A DNA stretch of 64,000 nt from Pyropia yezoensis (GCA_009829735.1 CM020620.1:15535186-15599185), one strand, 5' to 3'; counted from the stretch's first letter, positions 11,762-21,274 are shown. Notes: generated from the letters alone by a model not told the origin. Numbers and translations are program-made.

Positions 11762-12361
11762 GACGCCGCCGCGGGCGACCTCGGGCGGCGGCGGCAGGTT
11801 GGCGGTGGCGGCGGTGGGGAGCGCCGCCGCGGCGGTCACTCTCGGCCGCTACGCACCCCCCCCCCCCCCCCCCTGAAGACGAACAAGGAGGGCCCCCTGA
11901 TCGCCCCCGCCTACCGCGTCTGCGCGGGCATGGGCGGGGGGGGTGAGGAAGGGCGGGGCGGCTACTGCCGCCTGACGCCGGCGGTCGATGGCGCAGGCGA
12001 CGCGCGCGCGCGGGCGGCGGTGGCGGCGGCGACGGCTGCACCGGTGGCGGCGGAGGGGCTGGACGGGGTCGAAGGCGTGCTGCGGCTCATGCTTCGCCGC
12101 TTGTTTGACGTTGCCAGCGTCGCGGCGGCGACGGCGGCGGGTGGCGTCGGAGGGGTCGGGGGGGGGGGCGGCGTCACCCATCTTTGGGGGGGTGCCGAGG
12201 GCGCCTCCTGGCATGCACCCCACGGCGCGCCCCCCGACGGGGGCGCGCCGTGGGAGGCCGCCGCGCGGCCGCCGCCGCGCCGCGTGCCGGTGCGCAGCGG
12301 CCACGGGCGGCGCGCGCCGCCGGCCCCGAGTTGGGGGTCGTCGGCAACCCGACGCCGGTGA
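10419..12361 (+). CDS. Candidate two-exon repetitive protein in left arm
   Basis: Proposed exons are 10419-10787 and 11012-12361. The 224-bp intron has a GTACGT donor and a T-rich tract ending TTTTTGTCCTGCAG, and both exons are phase 0, giving about 572 residues. Around the junction the protein reads LLQLWTSILL then VQIKQRATNTEAALP, which is not GC-noise-like. The C-terminal half holds two copies of a Pro-rich module ending in a conserved segment (KEGPLIAPAYRVC, GRGG, CRLTPAV). No family is recognised. An alternative first frame from the ATG at 10543 contains CTLC and CSSC pairs but stops two codons after the splice. The gene points toward the spacer and is mirrored in the right arm, where the frame is broken. 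Confidence 0.35.
11126..12010 (+). repeat. Two ~520-bp tandem modules inside the left-arm gene
   Basis: A unit beginning with GGCCGC(G/A)CCCGGCGC at 11126 recurs at 11646. Each unit contains a (CCG)n/poly-Pro tract and ends in the conserved GACGAACAAGGAGGGCCCCC block. Corresponding units occur in the right arm. Confidence 0.75.
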
Positions 12362-12860
12362 CCGCGGCGGGTGGGGGCAAGGGTTGGGCGGGCGCATCAC
12401 CCGCGTTGGGTGGTGCGCCCGGCCGGCTCCCGGCTGCATCTTGGGCGCGGCGGCGCGGGTGGGGGAGGCGGTGAGGTGGGGCGGGGGGAGGGTGTGCTGG
12501 TGAGGTGCGTGGCTGGGTGGGTTGGAGTGCATTTCTGGTGTGGGTGGTTGGTGAGGGGTGGGTGCGGAGATTGGGGTGATCTGCCGGTGGGTTGGTAGGG
12601 GCGGGCTACGGGTGGGTGACGCAGCCGAAGCTGCGATGGCGTCGGATGGCAGCTGTGTGCGGCGTCGGTGGGCAGCGCTGCTGAGGCGGATGCAGGCCAG
12701 TCGCGGGGCTCTGTGTGGGGATAAGGGGTGCGCATCGCGCGTGCCCTGGACTCCCCCGCGGTCACCCCCGCGTCCGTTGGAGCCGGCTACCTTCAGGTCC
12801 AGCACTGTCGTCGCCGCCGCCGCTGCCGCCACCCACGCCACCGCCGCAACAGCTGTTGTG

Positions 12861-12898
12861 AAGGCGGGGGCACGCTAGACGTAGCGTGCCCCCGCCTT
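12861..12898. repeat. Perfect hairpin near inner end of left arm
   Basis: A 17-bp perfect inverted repeat (left stem AAGGCGGGGGCACGCTA, loop GACG). It has no following T tract. It is mirrored at 21379-21416. Confidence 0.85.
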
Positions 12899-12918
12899 TA
12901 CTTTAGGCACCCGCCACA

Positions 12919-12984
12919 AAAGGCGCAGCGGGCGTAGCCGGATCTGACGGACGCGTCAGAACCGGCTACTCCCGCTGCGCCTTT
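12919..12984. repeat. Long nested hairpin next to a TATA box, left arm
   Basis: A 23-bp inverted repeat with one mismatch (left stem starts AAAGGCGCAGCGGGCG) whose 20-nt loop is itself a 7-bp hairpin (TCTGACG/CGTCAGA). Together with the hairpin 20 bp upstream it forms a 120-bp structured block directly before a TATA box. Confidence 0.85.
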
Positions 12985-12992
12985 GGCGCTCC

Positions 12993-13002
12993 TATAAAAA
13001 AA
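12993..13002 (+). promoter_or_regulatory. TATA box facing the spacer, left arm
   Basis: TATAAAAAAA eight bases after the nested hairpin, pointing into the spacer. Conserved in the mirror arm at 21275-21284. The transcript it might drive was not identified. Confidence 0.45.
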
Positions 13003-13104
13003 CCGTCGCCGCGGCCTCGGCCGCGACGACTGTTCCCCCCCCCTCTTTTGCCTGCCCCGACAAGCGGTCACCACCACCCGCTGGTGCGCGCTCGCCTGGT
13101 GGAT

Positions 13105-13147
13105 TAAACAGTACACAAACGTGGGTAAACAGTACACAAACGTGGGT
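13105..13147. repeat. 21-bp tandem duplication at the inner edge of the left arm
   Basis: TAAACAGTACACAAACGTGGG occurs twice in a row. The inverted-repeat homology ends inside the first copy, at CAGTAC, and the right arm has only the CAGTAC part, so this marks the rearrangement boundary. Confidence 0.8.
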
Positions 13148-13399
13148 CACGACCCTTGAGGGGGCCAGGCCGCGGTGGCGGATTGGAGGATGGCCGCACG
13201 CCACTCCACGGGTCGTCCTGCGGTCCGTTTGCGCGGCGCGACGGCCGGCGGCGGGGGTGGCGGCGGCAGCGGCGCATATCGCGCGGCGTTCACGCCTGCC
13301 GCTGCAGGCAGCGGCAGTGGCGGCGGCGGCGGCCGCCGCCTTGTGTGTCGCACAGACGGACGTCCACAGCTGGGCCCCGACCACCGCACGTATGTCGCC

Positions 13400-13706
13400 G
13401 CCCTCAACTGTCGCCTTCGCCGACGGCACGCCGCGCGGCGGCGGCGCCGCGGGGGTGGCCCGCGGCAGCCGCGGCACGCCCGCGCCGGCGAGCAGCGCGC
13501 GCCCCCCCCCCACTGCGTGGCCAACGCGGACGGCCGGCCGCGCAAGCGCCGGGGACACCCGTTGCTTGTTATGCCTTCCGCCCACATCACCACGGGCGCG
13601 CCCGCCGCCCGCGCGCGTGCACACACAGCCACGAGTGGCTCCCCGCCGCCACCGCCACCGCCACCACCACCACCAGCACCGCCGCCGTGGCCGCCACCGA
13701 TGCCTC

Positions 13707-13737
<31 letters not shown>

Positions 13738-14150
13738 TTCGCCACCGTCGCCGCCGTTCGCAGAGAGGGGATTCGTCGGTTCCCTGGTTGGCCACGACTA
13801 CAGCACGTCTGCCGCCGCCCGCGGGGAGGAGCGCACAACCACCCGGCGGCCATCGGGGGTGGGCGCTCCAAGGAGGGGCGAGTAGAGCGCGGCCAGGTCG
13901 GCCACGTCGAGGACGGACCCGTGCGACGCGATGAGCACGTCCCCCCCACGGGGACCCGCCGCCGCTGCCGCCGCTGCCGTCCCCGCCGCCACTGTCGCCT
14001 TCGCCGTCGGCACGCCACGCGGCGGCGGCGCCGCGGGGGTGGCCCGCGGCAGCCGCCGCACGCCCGCGCCCGCGAGCAGCGCGCGCCCCCCCACCGCGTG
14101 GCCAACGCGGACGGCCGGCCGCGCAAGCGCCGGGGACACCCACCCCAGCG
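13400..14150. repeat. Direct repeat of ~160 bp (13400-13560 and 13990-14150)
   Basis: Both copies contain the run from TGTCGCCTTCGCC through GGCCGCGCAAGCGCCGGGGA with a few substitutions, about 590 bp apart. The second copy is part of the acyltransferase exon and the first is a partial duplicate. Separately, 13166-13290 is an inverted copy of about 15180-15320. Confidence 0.8.
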
Positions 14151-15206
14151 GGATGGCAACGACCGCCGCGGCGGCCGCCCACAGCGCCGCACGCGCCGCG
14201 GCGAGCAGCAGCCGCAGCGGCGCCAGCAGCACCCCGCCGACGAGCAGCCAAGGCCTCCGACGCGCCGCGGGGGGGGAGGAAGGGACTACGTATCCCATGC
14301 TGGGGTAAGGGGGAGGCATGGGGGGGGGGAAGAGGTTGGGGAGGAGGGGGGGAGGGTGCAGGGTGGCGTAGATGCCACGCGTTGACTTGCGCGTCGACGG
14401 GCGAGGAAGGCGGAGACACAGACTGCGACTCACTTTTCCCCATGAAGAAACGTAGAAGGCGGGCGAGTTTCAACTTTCAGCTGTTTTTTTTCTTCTTTCT
14501 CGCAGCCAAGTAGGGCAGACAAGCGGTCCCGCACCCCTGCCAGTGCGGGTTGGTTGGTTGGCGGCCGCTGCCGTTCAGCCACAACGGCTGTGTGCAGGCG
14601 GTCCCATTCGTGGGCGTCCTCCACCGCCGGCAACCAAGTGCCGTTGGTTGGCGGGTGGCCGCCCTCTGCATTGAAAAAACTCGGCGAGTGGCAGTCGGAG
14701 GGGAGGGCGGCGCCGAAGAAAAGCGAGGCAGCGGGGGTGCCACGGTGCCCACGGCCGGCCGGTCGTAGCTTCACTTGCCTGGCGGTGGCCACCGGGCTCA
14801 CGAAAAGCCTCTGCCCATGGAGGGTCCCCCCCCCTCCCGCCTCCGCCCCGTCTGCGGCCGACGGCGTTGGCGTCAGCGTCGGCGTCAGCGTCATCGTCGG
14901 CAACACGCTCGCCTCGCCGGCCGCTGCTACGCCCCCCCTGGCCACACTCCCCCCGCTCCCCCAATGGGGGGGGGGGAGGGTTGGTGTCGCCACCGCCGCC
15001 ACCACCACCGCAGCCGCCGTCTTCGACGGCGTGTCCCACCCCCCTAACCACGCGCTGCCCCAGCGAACAGCACCCCCCCCCCTCCCAACGCCCGCGCCCC
15101 GGGCGACCCCCCCTGTCGCCCCCCGCGGCTGCCACTTCACCCCAGCCACGACGTCCGCCACCCCCAGCGGCGGCGTCTGCCGCTCGTGCGGCGGCGGCAG
15201 CGCCAT
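13740..15206 (-). pseudogene. GPAT-like glycerolipid acyltransferase gene (PlsC domain), degenerate at 3' end
   Basis: Exon 15206-14434, intron 14433-14300 (134 bp, GTGAGT donor, CTTACCCCAG acceptor, phase 2), exon 14299-13798 give an uninterrupted frame of 424 residues. Across the splice the protein reads RPPSTFLHGE then MGYVVPSSPPAARRRPWLL, followed by hydrophobic helices and VLIASHGSVLD, whose HGSVLD fits the HX4D catalytic motif of the PlsC acyltransferase fold. The order (FxHG, hydrophobic helices, PlsC) resembles plant-type glycerol-3-phosphate acyltransferases; that is inference. After a stop at 13798 a neighbouring frame reads VVVANQGTDESPLCERR, where a PEGT-type motif would be expected but its Glu is missing, and then dissolves into CGC repeats. 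Part of exon 2 is duplicated at 13400-13560. Most likely a broken copy lying between the inverted-repeat arms. Confidence 0.5.
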
Positions 15207-15600
15207 ATGCGCCGCTGCCGCCGCCACCCCCGCCGCCGGCCGTCACGTCGCACAAACGCACCGCAGGACGACCTGTGGGGTGGCGTGCGGCCGTCCCCCA
15301 ATCCGCCGCCGCAGCCTTGCCCCCTCCCGCCACCGCCCCCCCCGCGCGCGGTCGCCACCGCCAGGTAGTCACCAGGCCGCCCGCCGCGGGCGGGCCCACC
15401 CGCGGCGGTGCCACCACCATTCACGGGCCTGTGCCGTCCGCTGGTAGTGGTCACGAGGTGCCGCCAGCACCGCCGCCCCATCCGCAGCCGCCGCCTCCCC
15501 AGGCGCCACCGCCGACGCTGCTGGCCACCACGCCAGCAGGCCTGCCCTCCCCCAGGCCCCTACGCCGGCAGGCGACCGGTACGCGGACCCGCGGGGGGTC
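15000..15600 (+). repeat. Spacer direct repeat, copy 1 (copy 2 at 20598-21085)
   Basis: A long diverged direct repeat. Shared landmarks include GACGGCGTGTCCCACC, CAGCCACGACGTCCGCCACC, GCAGGACGACCTGTGGGGTG and AGCAGGCCTGCCCTCCCCCAG in the same order, with small deletions in copy 2. Copy 1 overlaps the 5' exon of the acyltransferase-like gene. Confidence 0.8.
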
Positions 15601-15739
15601 TGGCGACCCCTGGGGCTCCCCCCACCAGCGCCGGCGGGCGGTAGTGGCCCGCTGCCGCCGCGGCTACCCGGGCTGCCTGCTGCTTTCGCCCCCCAGAAAC
15701 GTCCCCCCCCTCCCCCTTTCCGCCACCCCCACCCCACGC

Positions 15740-16042
15740 CTATTTCGTTTTTTCCTCCCCGTTTTGTGTTTGTGGGGACACGAAGTTGCCGTTGGAGGAC
15801 GCCGAAACGAATATGCCAGAGTAGGAGGTACCGACAATGAAGCGCCCCCCGAGAACGGGGGTCCCCACCGGGAGGGCGGTGGGGGCCGCCAGGCCACCGC
15901 CCTTGCCCACATGTGAACCATCGGGCGTCACTGCCCGAGGAAGAGGGGTAGACCGACCGTCAGCAGGGAGCGGGCCAAAGAGCGGAGCTTCGGCTGTCAC
16001 GGCCGGCTCAAAGGGCACTGGCCTTACATCTGGCGGCGCCAT
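15740..16042 (-). CDS. Hypothetical protein or exon, 100 residues
   Basis: Minus-strand frame from the ATG at 16042 to the stop at 15740. The sequence is non-repetitive with balanced composition (MAPPDVRPVPFEPAVTAEAP near the start, GRFIVGTSYSGIFVSASSNG near the end), unlike GC shadow frames. The same frame is open upstream to about 16185 (SLFADLLSLADSFTGS), so the true start could be further 5' or this could be an internal exon. A GTAAGG site just after the ATG could be a donor. It lies upstream of, and on the same strand as, the acyltransferase-like gene. No family recognised. Confidence 0.4.
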   Translation of the reverse strand: MAPPDVRPVPFEPAVTAEAPLFGPLPADGRSTPLPRAVTPDGSHVGKGGGLAAPTALPVGTPVLGGRFIVGTSYSGIFVSASSNGNFVSPQTQNGEEKTK

Positions 16043-16562
16043 AAAGGATGTCCGGTGAACCCTCTGATCCAAGATGAAGGGGGGAGTGGAAGGAGGAAGG
16101 AGGGGGGGTATGCTACCCGTGAATGAGTCCGCCAGTGACAGCAGGTCGGCAAACAAGGACGAACAGGGGCCAACGTCAACGGAAAGCCGTCAATGAATCG
16201 CGGGAGATGCCAGCCACGCAGGGGAGGTGAGGGGGATGCAGCCCGCCGTCGATGGACACAGACCGCCGGAAGGGTGAAGGTGATAGGAGGGCGGGGAGCC
16301 GACAAAAAGCGCCCAACCCGTGCGCGAGAGAGGCCAGCAGTGGGGAAAAGCGCCAGCAGTGGGACAGGTGCAAGCGGACGGGGGGACGCCGCCCGCGCGG
16401 CCCTGACCACCGCCCACCGACTGCGCAAGTGGCTGCACGGACTCTCTGAGGCGGGGGCGGCGACGGGGGCGGCGACGGCGGCGGCAGTCGCGGTCGCCGC
16501 GCGGGCGGCGGAGGCGGCGGGGGCGGTGGGGACGTCGGTGGGGACTGCGGTGGCGGCGATGA

Positions 16563-16910
16563 CCTGTCGAACCACGCCCCCCCCTGCGGTACTTAGTGGC
16601 GGCAGGCCTGGCGCTCGGCCCCGACCAGCGCTTCCCGGGACCCGTTTGGGACGACACCGCCGCCGAGGCGGAGATGTGGTCCGCCGGGGTGCCCCCTGCA
16701 GCGGTGGCAATTGCGTCCACCCTCATCGAACCGCGGCCCCCGTGACGCGTGGTGGTGGCGCCAAGCCTCACTGCCACCCCGCGCCTGCGCGTGGATGGAT
16801 CTATCCAGGTGGCGGCAGCATTTCTCCGCCTCACCCGCCGTCGTTGTGCGTGGAGGGATCAGGTGACGGCGGCGGCCGTCTGCGAGGCCGTTCGACCCGC
16901 TGGTCACACT
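16563..16910 (+). pseudogene. Coding-like fragment with in-frame stop
   Basis: Plus-strand frame reading PLRYLVAAGLALGPDQ, then WDDTAAEAEMWSAGVPP and ASTLIEPRPP before a TGA at 16743-16745. The same frame continues as coding-like sequence (VVVAPSLTATPRLRVDGSIQ, FLRLTRRRCAWRDQ) to about 16910. There is no ATG at the beginning and a stop precedes it at 16560, so it is an exon or a decayed remnant. The motif EPRPP occurs both before and after the first part, hinting at a repeat. No family recognised. Confidence 0.35.
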
Positions 16911-18563
16911 TGGGGGGGGGGGTGGGGGGGAGGCAGGAGGTGCGGCTGCCCCAGTGGGTGGTACGGACGTGTGTACATGTCATGGGCGGACATCCTGGGG
17001 GGGGGGGGGGCTGGGGAGTGGCGGCGGAATGGGTGGGGAGGTAACCGTGGCAGGGAAGGGGGGTCGCTGCGGAACGAGGAGGGGAGCTTAGGACGGCGCT
17101 TGTGGTGCAAATGCCGCCACTTCCACCCCGGCGGGGTGGAAGTGGCAGGCGGCGGCGGCTCGATGACCTTGGGCAGTATCGTTACGCTGACGATGCGCTG
17201 GTTCCTCGCTGCGCGTGACGGTTCCGCCGCCGCGGGCGGGGCGCAGCAGCGGAGTTGGTCTACCCAGCGGCGGGAACGCCCGCCTCGTCACGCGCTCCTT
17301 ACGGTGTCTGGCCATTCGAGTAGGGGATAGCGGGTGCGGCCCCTCACCGAACGGCGACGGCGGCAAAGGCGGCGACGGCGGTGGCGGCGGTAATGGGGAC
17401 GGTAGGGGCGCGCCGCATCCAGACGAGAGCCAGGCGGCAGCGGCAGCGGCAGCGGCGGCGGTACGAGCGGAAGCGGCTGCCGCAGCGTCGCCTGCGATCT
17501 TGTCCTGCCTCTTACGGCAGAGGTGGGGGGGTGCAGCCGCGCGTGCCCCCCCCCCCCCCCCCGGCCCTGGAGCCCTTCTCTTCCCCCTGTTGGAGGCGTT
17601 CCTGCTGGCGTGCGCGTCGAGGGCGCCGCCACCTCTCCGGTGGCGGCGGTGATGGCGACGGACTGGGCGGCCAGAACGGATGGGGGCGGGGCGGCCATGC
17701 TGTGTCGGCGAGGCCGGCTGCCGTCGTGGCTGCCGGTTGACTGACACTGTGCGTGGCTGCCGTGGTGGGAGAGGCGCCCCTTGTCGGCGTGCACGCCCCC
17801 GCGGGCGTGCGTGCCGTCTGGCGGCTGGGTGGCGGCCGCGGCGGGACGGCACGGCCGGGCGGCGCCGGCCACGTGACCCGACCGACCGGCGGCGTTGACG
17901 CGGTCGAACGGCGGAGGCACGACACGGGGGCGGCAGGTGCCCATGGCGGCCTTGCCTGTGGAGCGGCGTCTTTTGCCCCCTGCCGCCGTCTGGGGCGTTA
18001 GCGTGGGTGGCCCACGCTTGGTTGTTCTTTTTTTTTTTGGTCAGCCCATGCCCCCCTCGGTTGGGCTCTTCTCAATTTTGTCTCTCGCTCTGGTCGGCGA
18101 GCGCAGCCGTCTCACCAGGGACCCCATGAAAAATGGCACTAATTCGCCAGTCTCTTTTGCTTTGACTTCGCCTGCTCGGCGAGGGAGCACTAACCCATCA
18201 CTCCCCACTGTCGCAAGAAGAGAAACACAAGCAGACAACTCTGGTACCTACATTCACAAGACGAGAAAAAACAAGCAAAGAACGCTGGTACCTCCAACCG
18301 TGCAAGCCACCTTCGACAAGCAACCGCAGCAGCGCCCCTTGAGAAAGATCCGCAACGACGCGGCCGCCCCCCGTCCCGTCACGAACAGGGGTAAACGGCA
18401 GGGCGGGAGCGGCAACACGGCACGGTGCCCTTTCCCCCACGGGTGGTACCACCCGCCGGCCGGCAGCGGCGTCACCGAGGGAGGAGACCACCCAGCAGAG
18501 GCTGGCTGCAGACCCCGCAACCCCCCACCTCCCCCCCCCACCTCCTCGGACACGCGGGAGCGC
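16911..18563. other. Spacer stretch without a supported gene
   Basis: G-rich runs at 16911-17010 and 17545-17562, then Ala/Gly-rich frames on both strands. A T-rich tract followed by CAG (18028-18045) resembles a plus-strand 3' splice site, but no coding exon can be defined after it. I see no RNA gene. Confidence 0.4.
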
Positions 18564-18911
18564 TCACGGCCCCGTCTGTCCCTTGCACCCCGACCAGGGG
18601 CAGTACCAGTCGTCCCAGCAGTCCTCATGGCGGGTGCACGCTCGGCAGATGTTGATGTGCCGCCGCGGGTCGGCCGTCCCGCAGTGGCCGCCCGTCCTCG
18701 TCCGCCGCACGCACCGCCCGTGGGGGACCCCCTCGCACCAGCAGTCGGCGCCGTCATAGCAGCGGCGGGCGGCGGCGACGGGGGTGGGGGCGACAATAAA
18801 TGCCGAGGCCGCCACCACCGCCAGCGCCAGGAGGGTGATCGCCCGCAGCTTGAGAGAGGTAGAACGGCGGGCTGGACCGTGGTTGATGGCAGTGGTCGGC
18901 GGGGCGGCCAT
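18564..18911 (-). CDS. Small secreted cysteine-rich protein, 115 residues
   Basis: ATG at 18911 in strong context (GGCGCCATGGCC). A basic N-terminus (ARRSTSLKLR) is followed by a hydrophobic core at residues 22-47 and a likely signal-peptidase site near PVAAA (about residue 48). The mature part of about 67 residues has ten cysteines at 51, 57, 59, 67, 77, 89, 92, 98, 104 and 109, with the motif CTRHEDCWDDWYC, and acidic/aromatic residues between them. Ten cysteines could form five disulfides, so an extracellular or cell-wall role is inferred; no family was recognised. The frame is open further upstream, but those residues lack signal-peptide character. It lies in the spacer between the inverted-repeat arms and is single-copy here. 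Confidence 0.65.
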   Translation of the reverse strand: MAAPPTTAINHGPARRSTSLKLRAITLLALAVVAASAFIVAPTPVAAARRCYDGADCWCEGVPHGRCVRRTRTGGHCGTADPRRHINICRACTRHEDCWDDWYCPWSGCKGQTGP

Positions 18912-19627
18912 GGCGCCTCTTGTTGGCAGGTGCAGGGGATGAAGCAGCAGGGGCGGAAGGGAGGGCACGTCCTTGAGATGGAGCCAGACCGGATACCGGG
19001 GGGGAGGGGATGGTAGGCGTGGCTGCTCTCGAAGAAGGCGCGACTTGCAGTTGCCGAGGGAGTGGAGGTCGTGGTGTTGTAGGGCGATGGCAAGGGCTGA
19101 GTTGACGGCGGGCGTGACCACCGCCTTTTGTAAGCGGCAGTGTCACAGGCGGCCGAGCGGGAGGAGCGGGCCCGAGTCGGCTCTCATCTCGACGCACGCC
19201 AAGAAGGAGCGCAGCGCTCCAGCCCCACGGCGGGGGCGCCCACGCCCGCGCGGCAGGTCACACCGGGAAGGGCGCGCCTCCACCTCGAGGGGCCCGCTCT
19301 CGACGGCTGCTCAGGCGTGGTGCCTGTGCGCTGGATGGCGGGCGCGCCTTCCAGAGGGTTCCTCTACGTGACCGTGGGGCTCCAGCGCATGAGAGGGCCA
19401 TCCGACGGCTGTCTGGCGAGCGGGCGGTGACCCCACGAGGTCACCCCTCCTGCGCGAGACGCGCGTTAACCCCAGACCGAAACCCGTGGGGTGGACGACC
19501 GGGCGCCACGTGTGGCGTCGACGTCTTTTCCGGCCGAGCGCGCCCGTCCGCGGGCGCCCGCAGCGCGGCAAGCCCCGGTGGGAGGCCCCGCGGCGGACCG
19601 TCTGCGTTGGCCGCTCGCCCAAGGCAC
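18912..19627. other. Upstream region of the cysteine-rich gene; no gene supported
   Basis: Mixed-composition sequence with overlapping frames on both strands. A minus-strand frame from about 19864 to 19466 looks partly coding (NEVPCASWSHRVIAIYVCF) but lacks an ATG and competes with an equally plausible plus-strand frame, so neither is called. Confidence 0.35.
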
Positions 19628-19671
19628 GGCAGGCTCATTCCACACGGTTGACCGTGTGGGATGGGCCTGCC
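19628..19671. repeat. 20-bp hairpin with G-U pairs
   Basis: GGCAGGCTCATTCCACACGG and CCGTGTGGGATGGGCCTGCC pair over 20 positions around the loop TTGA; the two non-Watson-Crick positions are G-U in RNA. This favours an RNA fold rather than a DNA palindrome. Confidence 0.6.
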
Positions 19672-20597
19672 GCCAGCCTGGCGTCGCCAGATGGTGAGAA
19701 GCCCGGCTCTTGACGGCGCGAGTTGTGTCCTCATGATCATCATCATGCATGAAGCAGACATAGATTGCGATGACGCGATGAGACCAAGACGCGCACGGGA
19801 CCTCGTTGGCTCGCAGCGCACACTGCTTCGTACCGTCTTCGCAGAAGAGGGCGACGTCCAGCACATAGGGGCCTCGTGGGGGCGGCCGCCACGCTTGCCG
19901 GCTGACGCGCGCGCGTGCTCTCAGGGCGTCGGCGTGACGGAAGCGCCGGCGCGAGACCCCTCCTTTGATTCTGGATCATCCACGACGGAAGCAGTCATTG
20001 GGATCTATCCCCACCCTCTGAAAAAAGCACAGGGGGGGGTGGGGGGGGGGGGGAGTATGGGGATGGGCGGCCTGTGGTGTGCCCACGTGGCTGGGTCGGT
20101 CGAGCCACATTTGCTGCTAGATGCGCACATTTCGTTCCATTCTGGAGCACGTTGGGAATAATCCGTTGTGGGCACGGGTTCGATGCTGTGTGGCTCTTGA
20201 CTCAAGCAGGGTTGCATGGACCTGTGACTTTGTCCTCACCCCTGACCCTTGCAGGGATTGCTGTCTGTGCTCCCGCTGCTACTGATGCCGCGGGCTCCGC
20301 GGCGCCTGGGGGCGGCCGGAGCGAGTCGACCCACACTACCGGTGGGACTGTACGGAGCGGAGGCTAGAGGAAGTGCACGCTTCTGCACTGCGGGTGGTGC
20401 ACTTCGGTGTCGGTGGCCGCCCTGCACCAGCGCAGGGCTGTGCGCGGGGGTGGAGGAGCTTGTGGCATGCGTCTGTGCGACACACAAGGCGGCAGCGGCC
20501 GCCGCCGCCACCGCCGCTGCCGGCAGCGGCAGGCGTGACCGCGGCCGCCGACTCCGCCCCCACCGACGCCACAGCCACCGCCACCACCGCCGCCATC
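19672..20597. other. Spacer stretch without a supported gene
   Basis: Contains a G tract at 20035-20054 and a moderately GC piece at 20060-20260. Nothing recognisable on either strand apart from the unresolved frames noted for the neighbouring stretch. Confidence 0.35.
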
Positions 20598-21085
20598 ACC
20601 ACCGCAGCCGCCGTTCTCGACGGCGTGTCCCACCTCCCAGCCCAAGCGCTGCCCCAGCGAACCCCCCCCCCCCCCCTCCCAGCGCCCGCCCCCCGAGTGG
20701 TCACTCGACCCCCCCTGTCGCCCCCCGCGGCTGCCGCTCCACCCCAGCCACGACGTCCGCCACCCCCAGAGGCGGCGTCTGCCGCTCGTGCGGCGGCGGC
20801 AGCGCCACATGCGCCGCTGCCGCCGCCATCCCCGCCGCCAGCAGTCACGTCGCCGACGCACCGCAGGACGACCTGTGGGGTGGCGTGACACCAGGCGGCC
20901 CGCCGCATAGGGCCGCCGGCAGGGGTCACGAGGCGCCGCGATCACCGCCGCCCCAACCGCAGCCGCCGCCACCCTACCCGCCTCTGCCGCCGCTGCCGGC
21001 CACCCCGCCAGCAGGCCTGCCCTCCCCCAGGCCCCCGCGCCGGCAGGCGACCAGGATGCGGACCCGCGGGGGGTCCCACACCGCC
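20598..21085 (+). repeat. Spacer direct repeat, copy 2
   Basis: Diverged copy of 15000-15600 lying against the inner end of the right arm. Upstream, at 20465-20530, is an inverted relative of 13280-13365 (GTCTGTGCGACACACAAGGC). The spacer is therefore itself a mosaic of duplicated pieces. Confidence 0.8.
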
Positions 21086-21274
21086 TGGGGTTCTTCCCCC
21101 CCTCAAGGCGGGCACCATCGGTGTTGGCGCTGGCGAGCTTTTTTTTTCTTTTCATACTTAATGTACTGTTCAATCCACCAGGCGAGCGCGCACCAGCGGG
21201 TGGTGGTGACCGCTTGCCGGGGCAGGCAAAAGAGGGGGGGGGAACAGTCGTCGCGGCCGAGGCCGCGGCGACGG

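Larger units (their letters stand above)
4170..13115 (+). repeat. Left arm of a ~8.9-kb inverted repeat
   Basis: The reverse complement of this segment is found at about 21163-30035. Coordinate sums of matching points are 34277 at the inner end (12901 pairs with 21376), 34290 over roughly 6.9-11 kb, and 34200-34255 further out, so only small indels separate the arms. One indel is a 35-bp tandem copy present only here around 6725-6790. Matching stops inside CAGTAC at the inner edge and near 4170 at the outer edge. The 6.9-11 kb part is almost base-identical between arms; 4.2-6.5 kb and 11-13 kb are visibly diverged. Confidence 0.93.
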
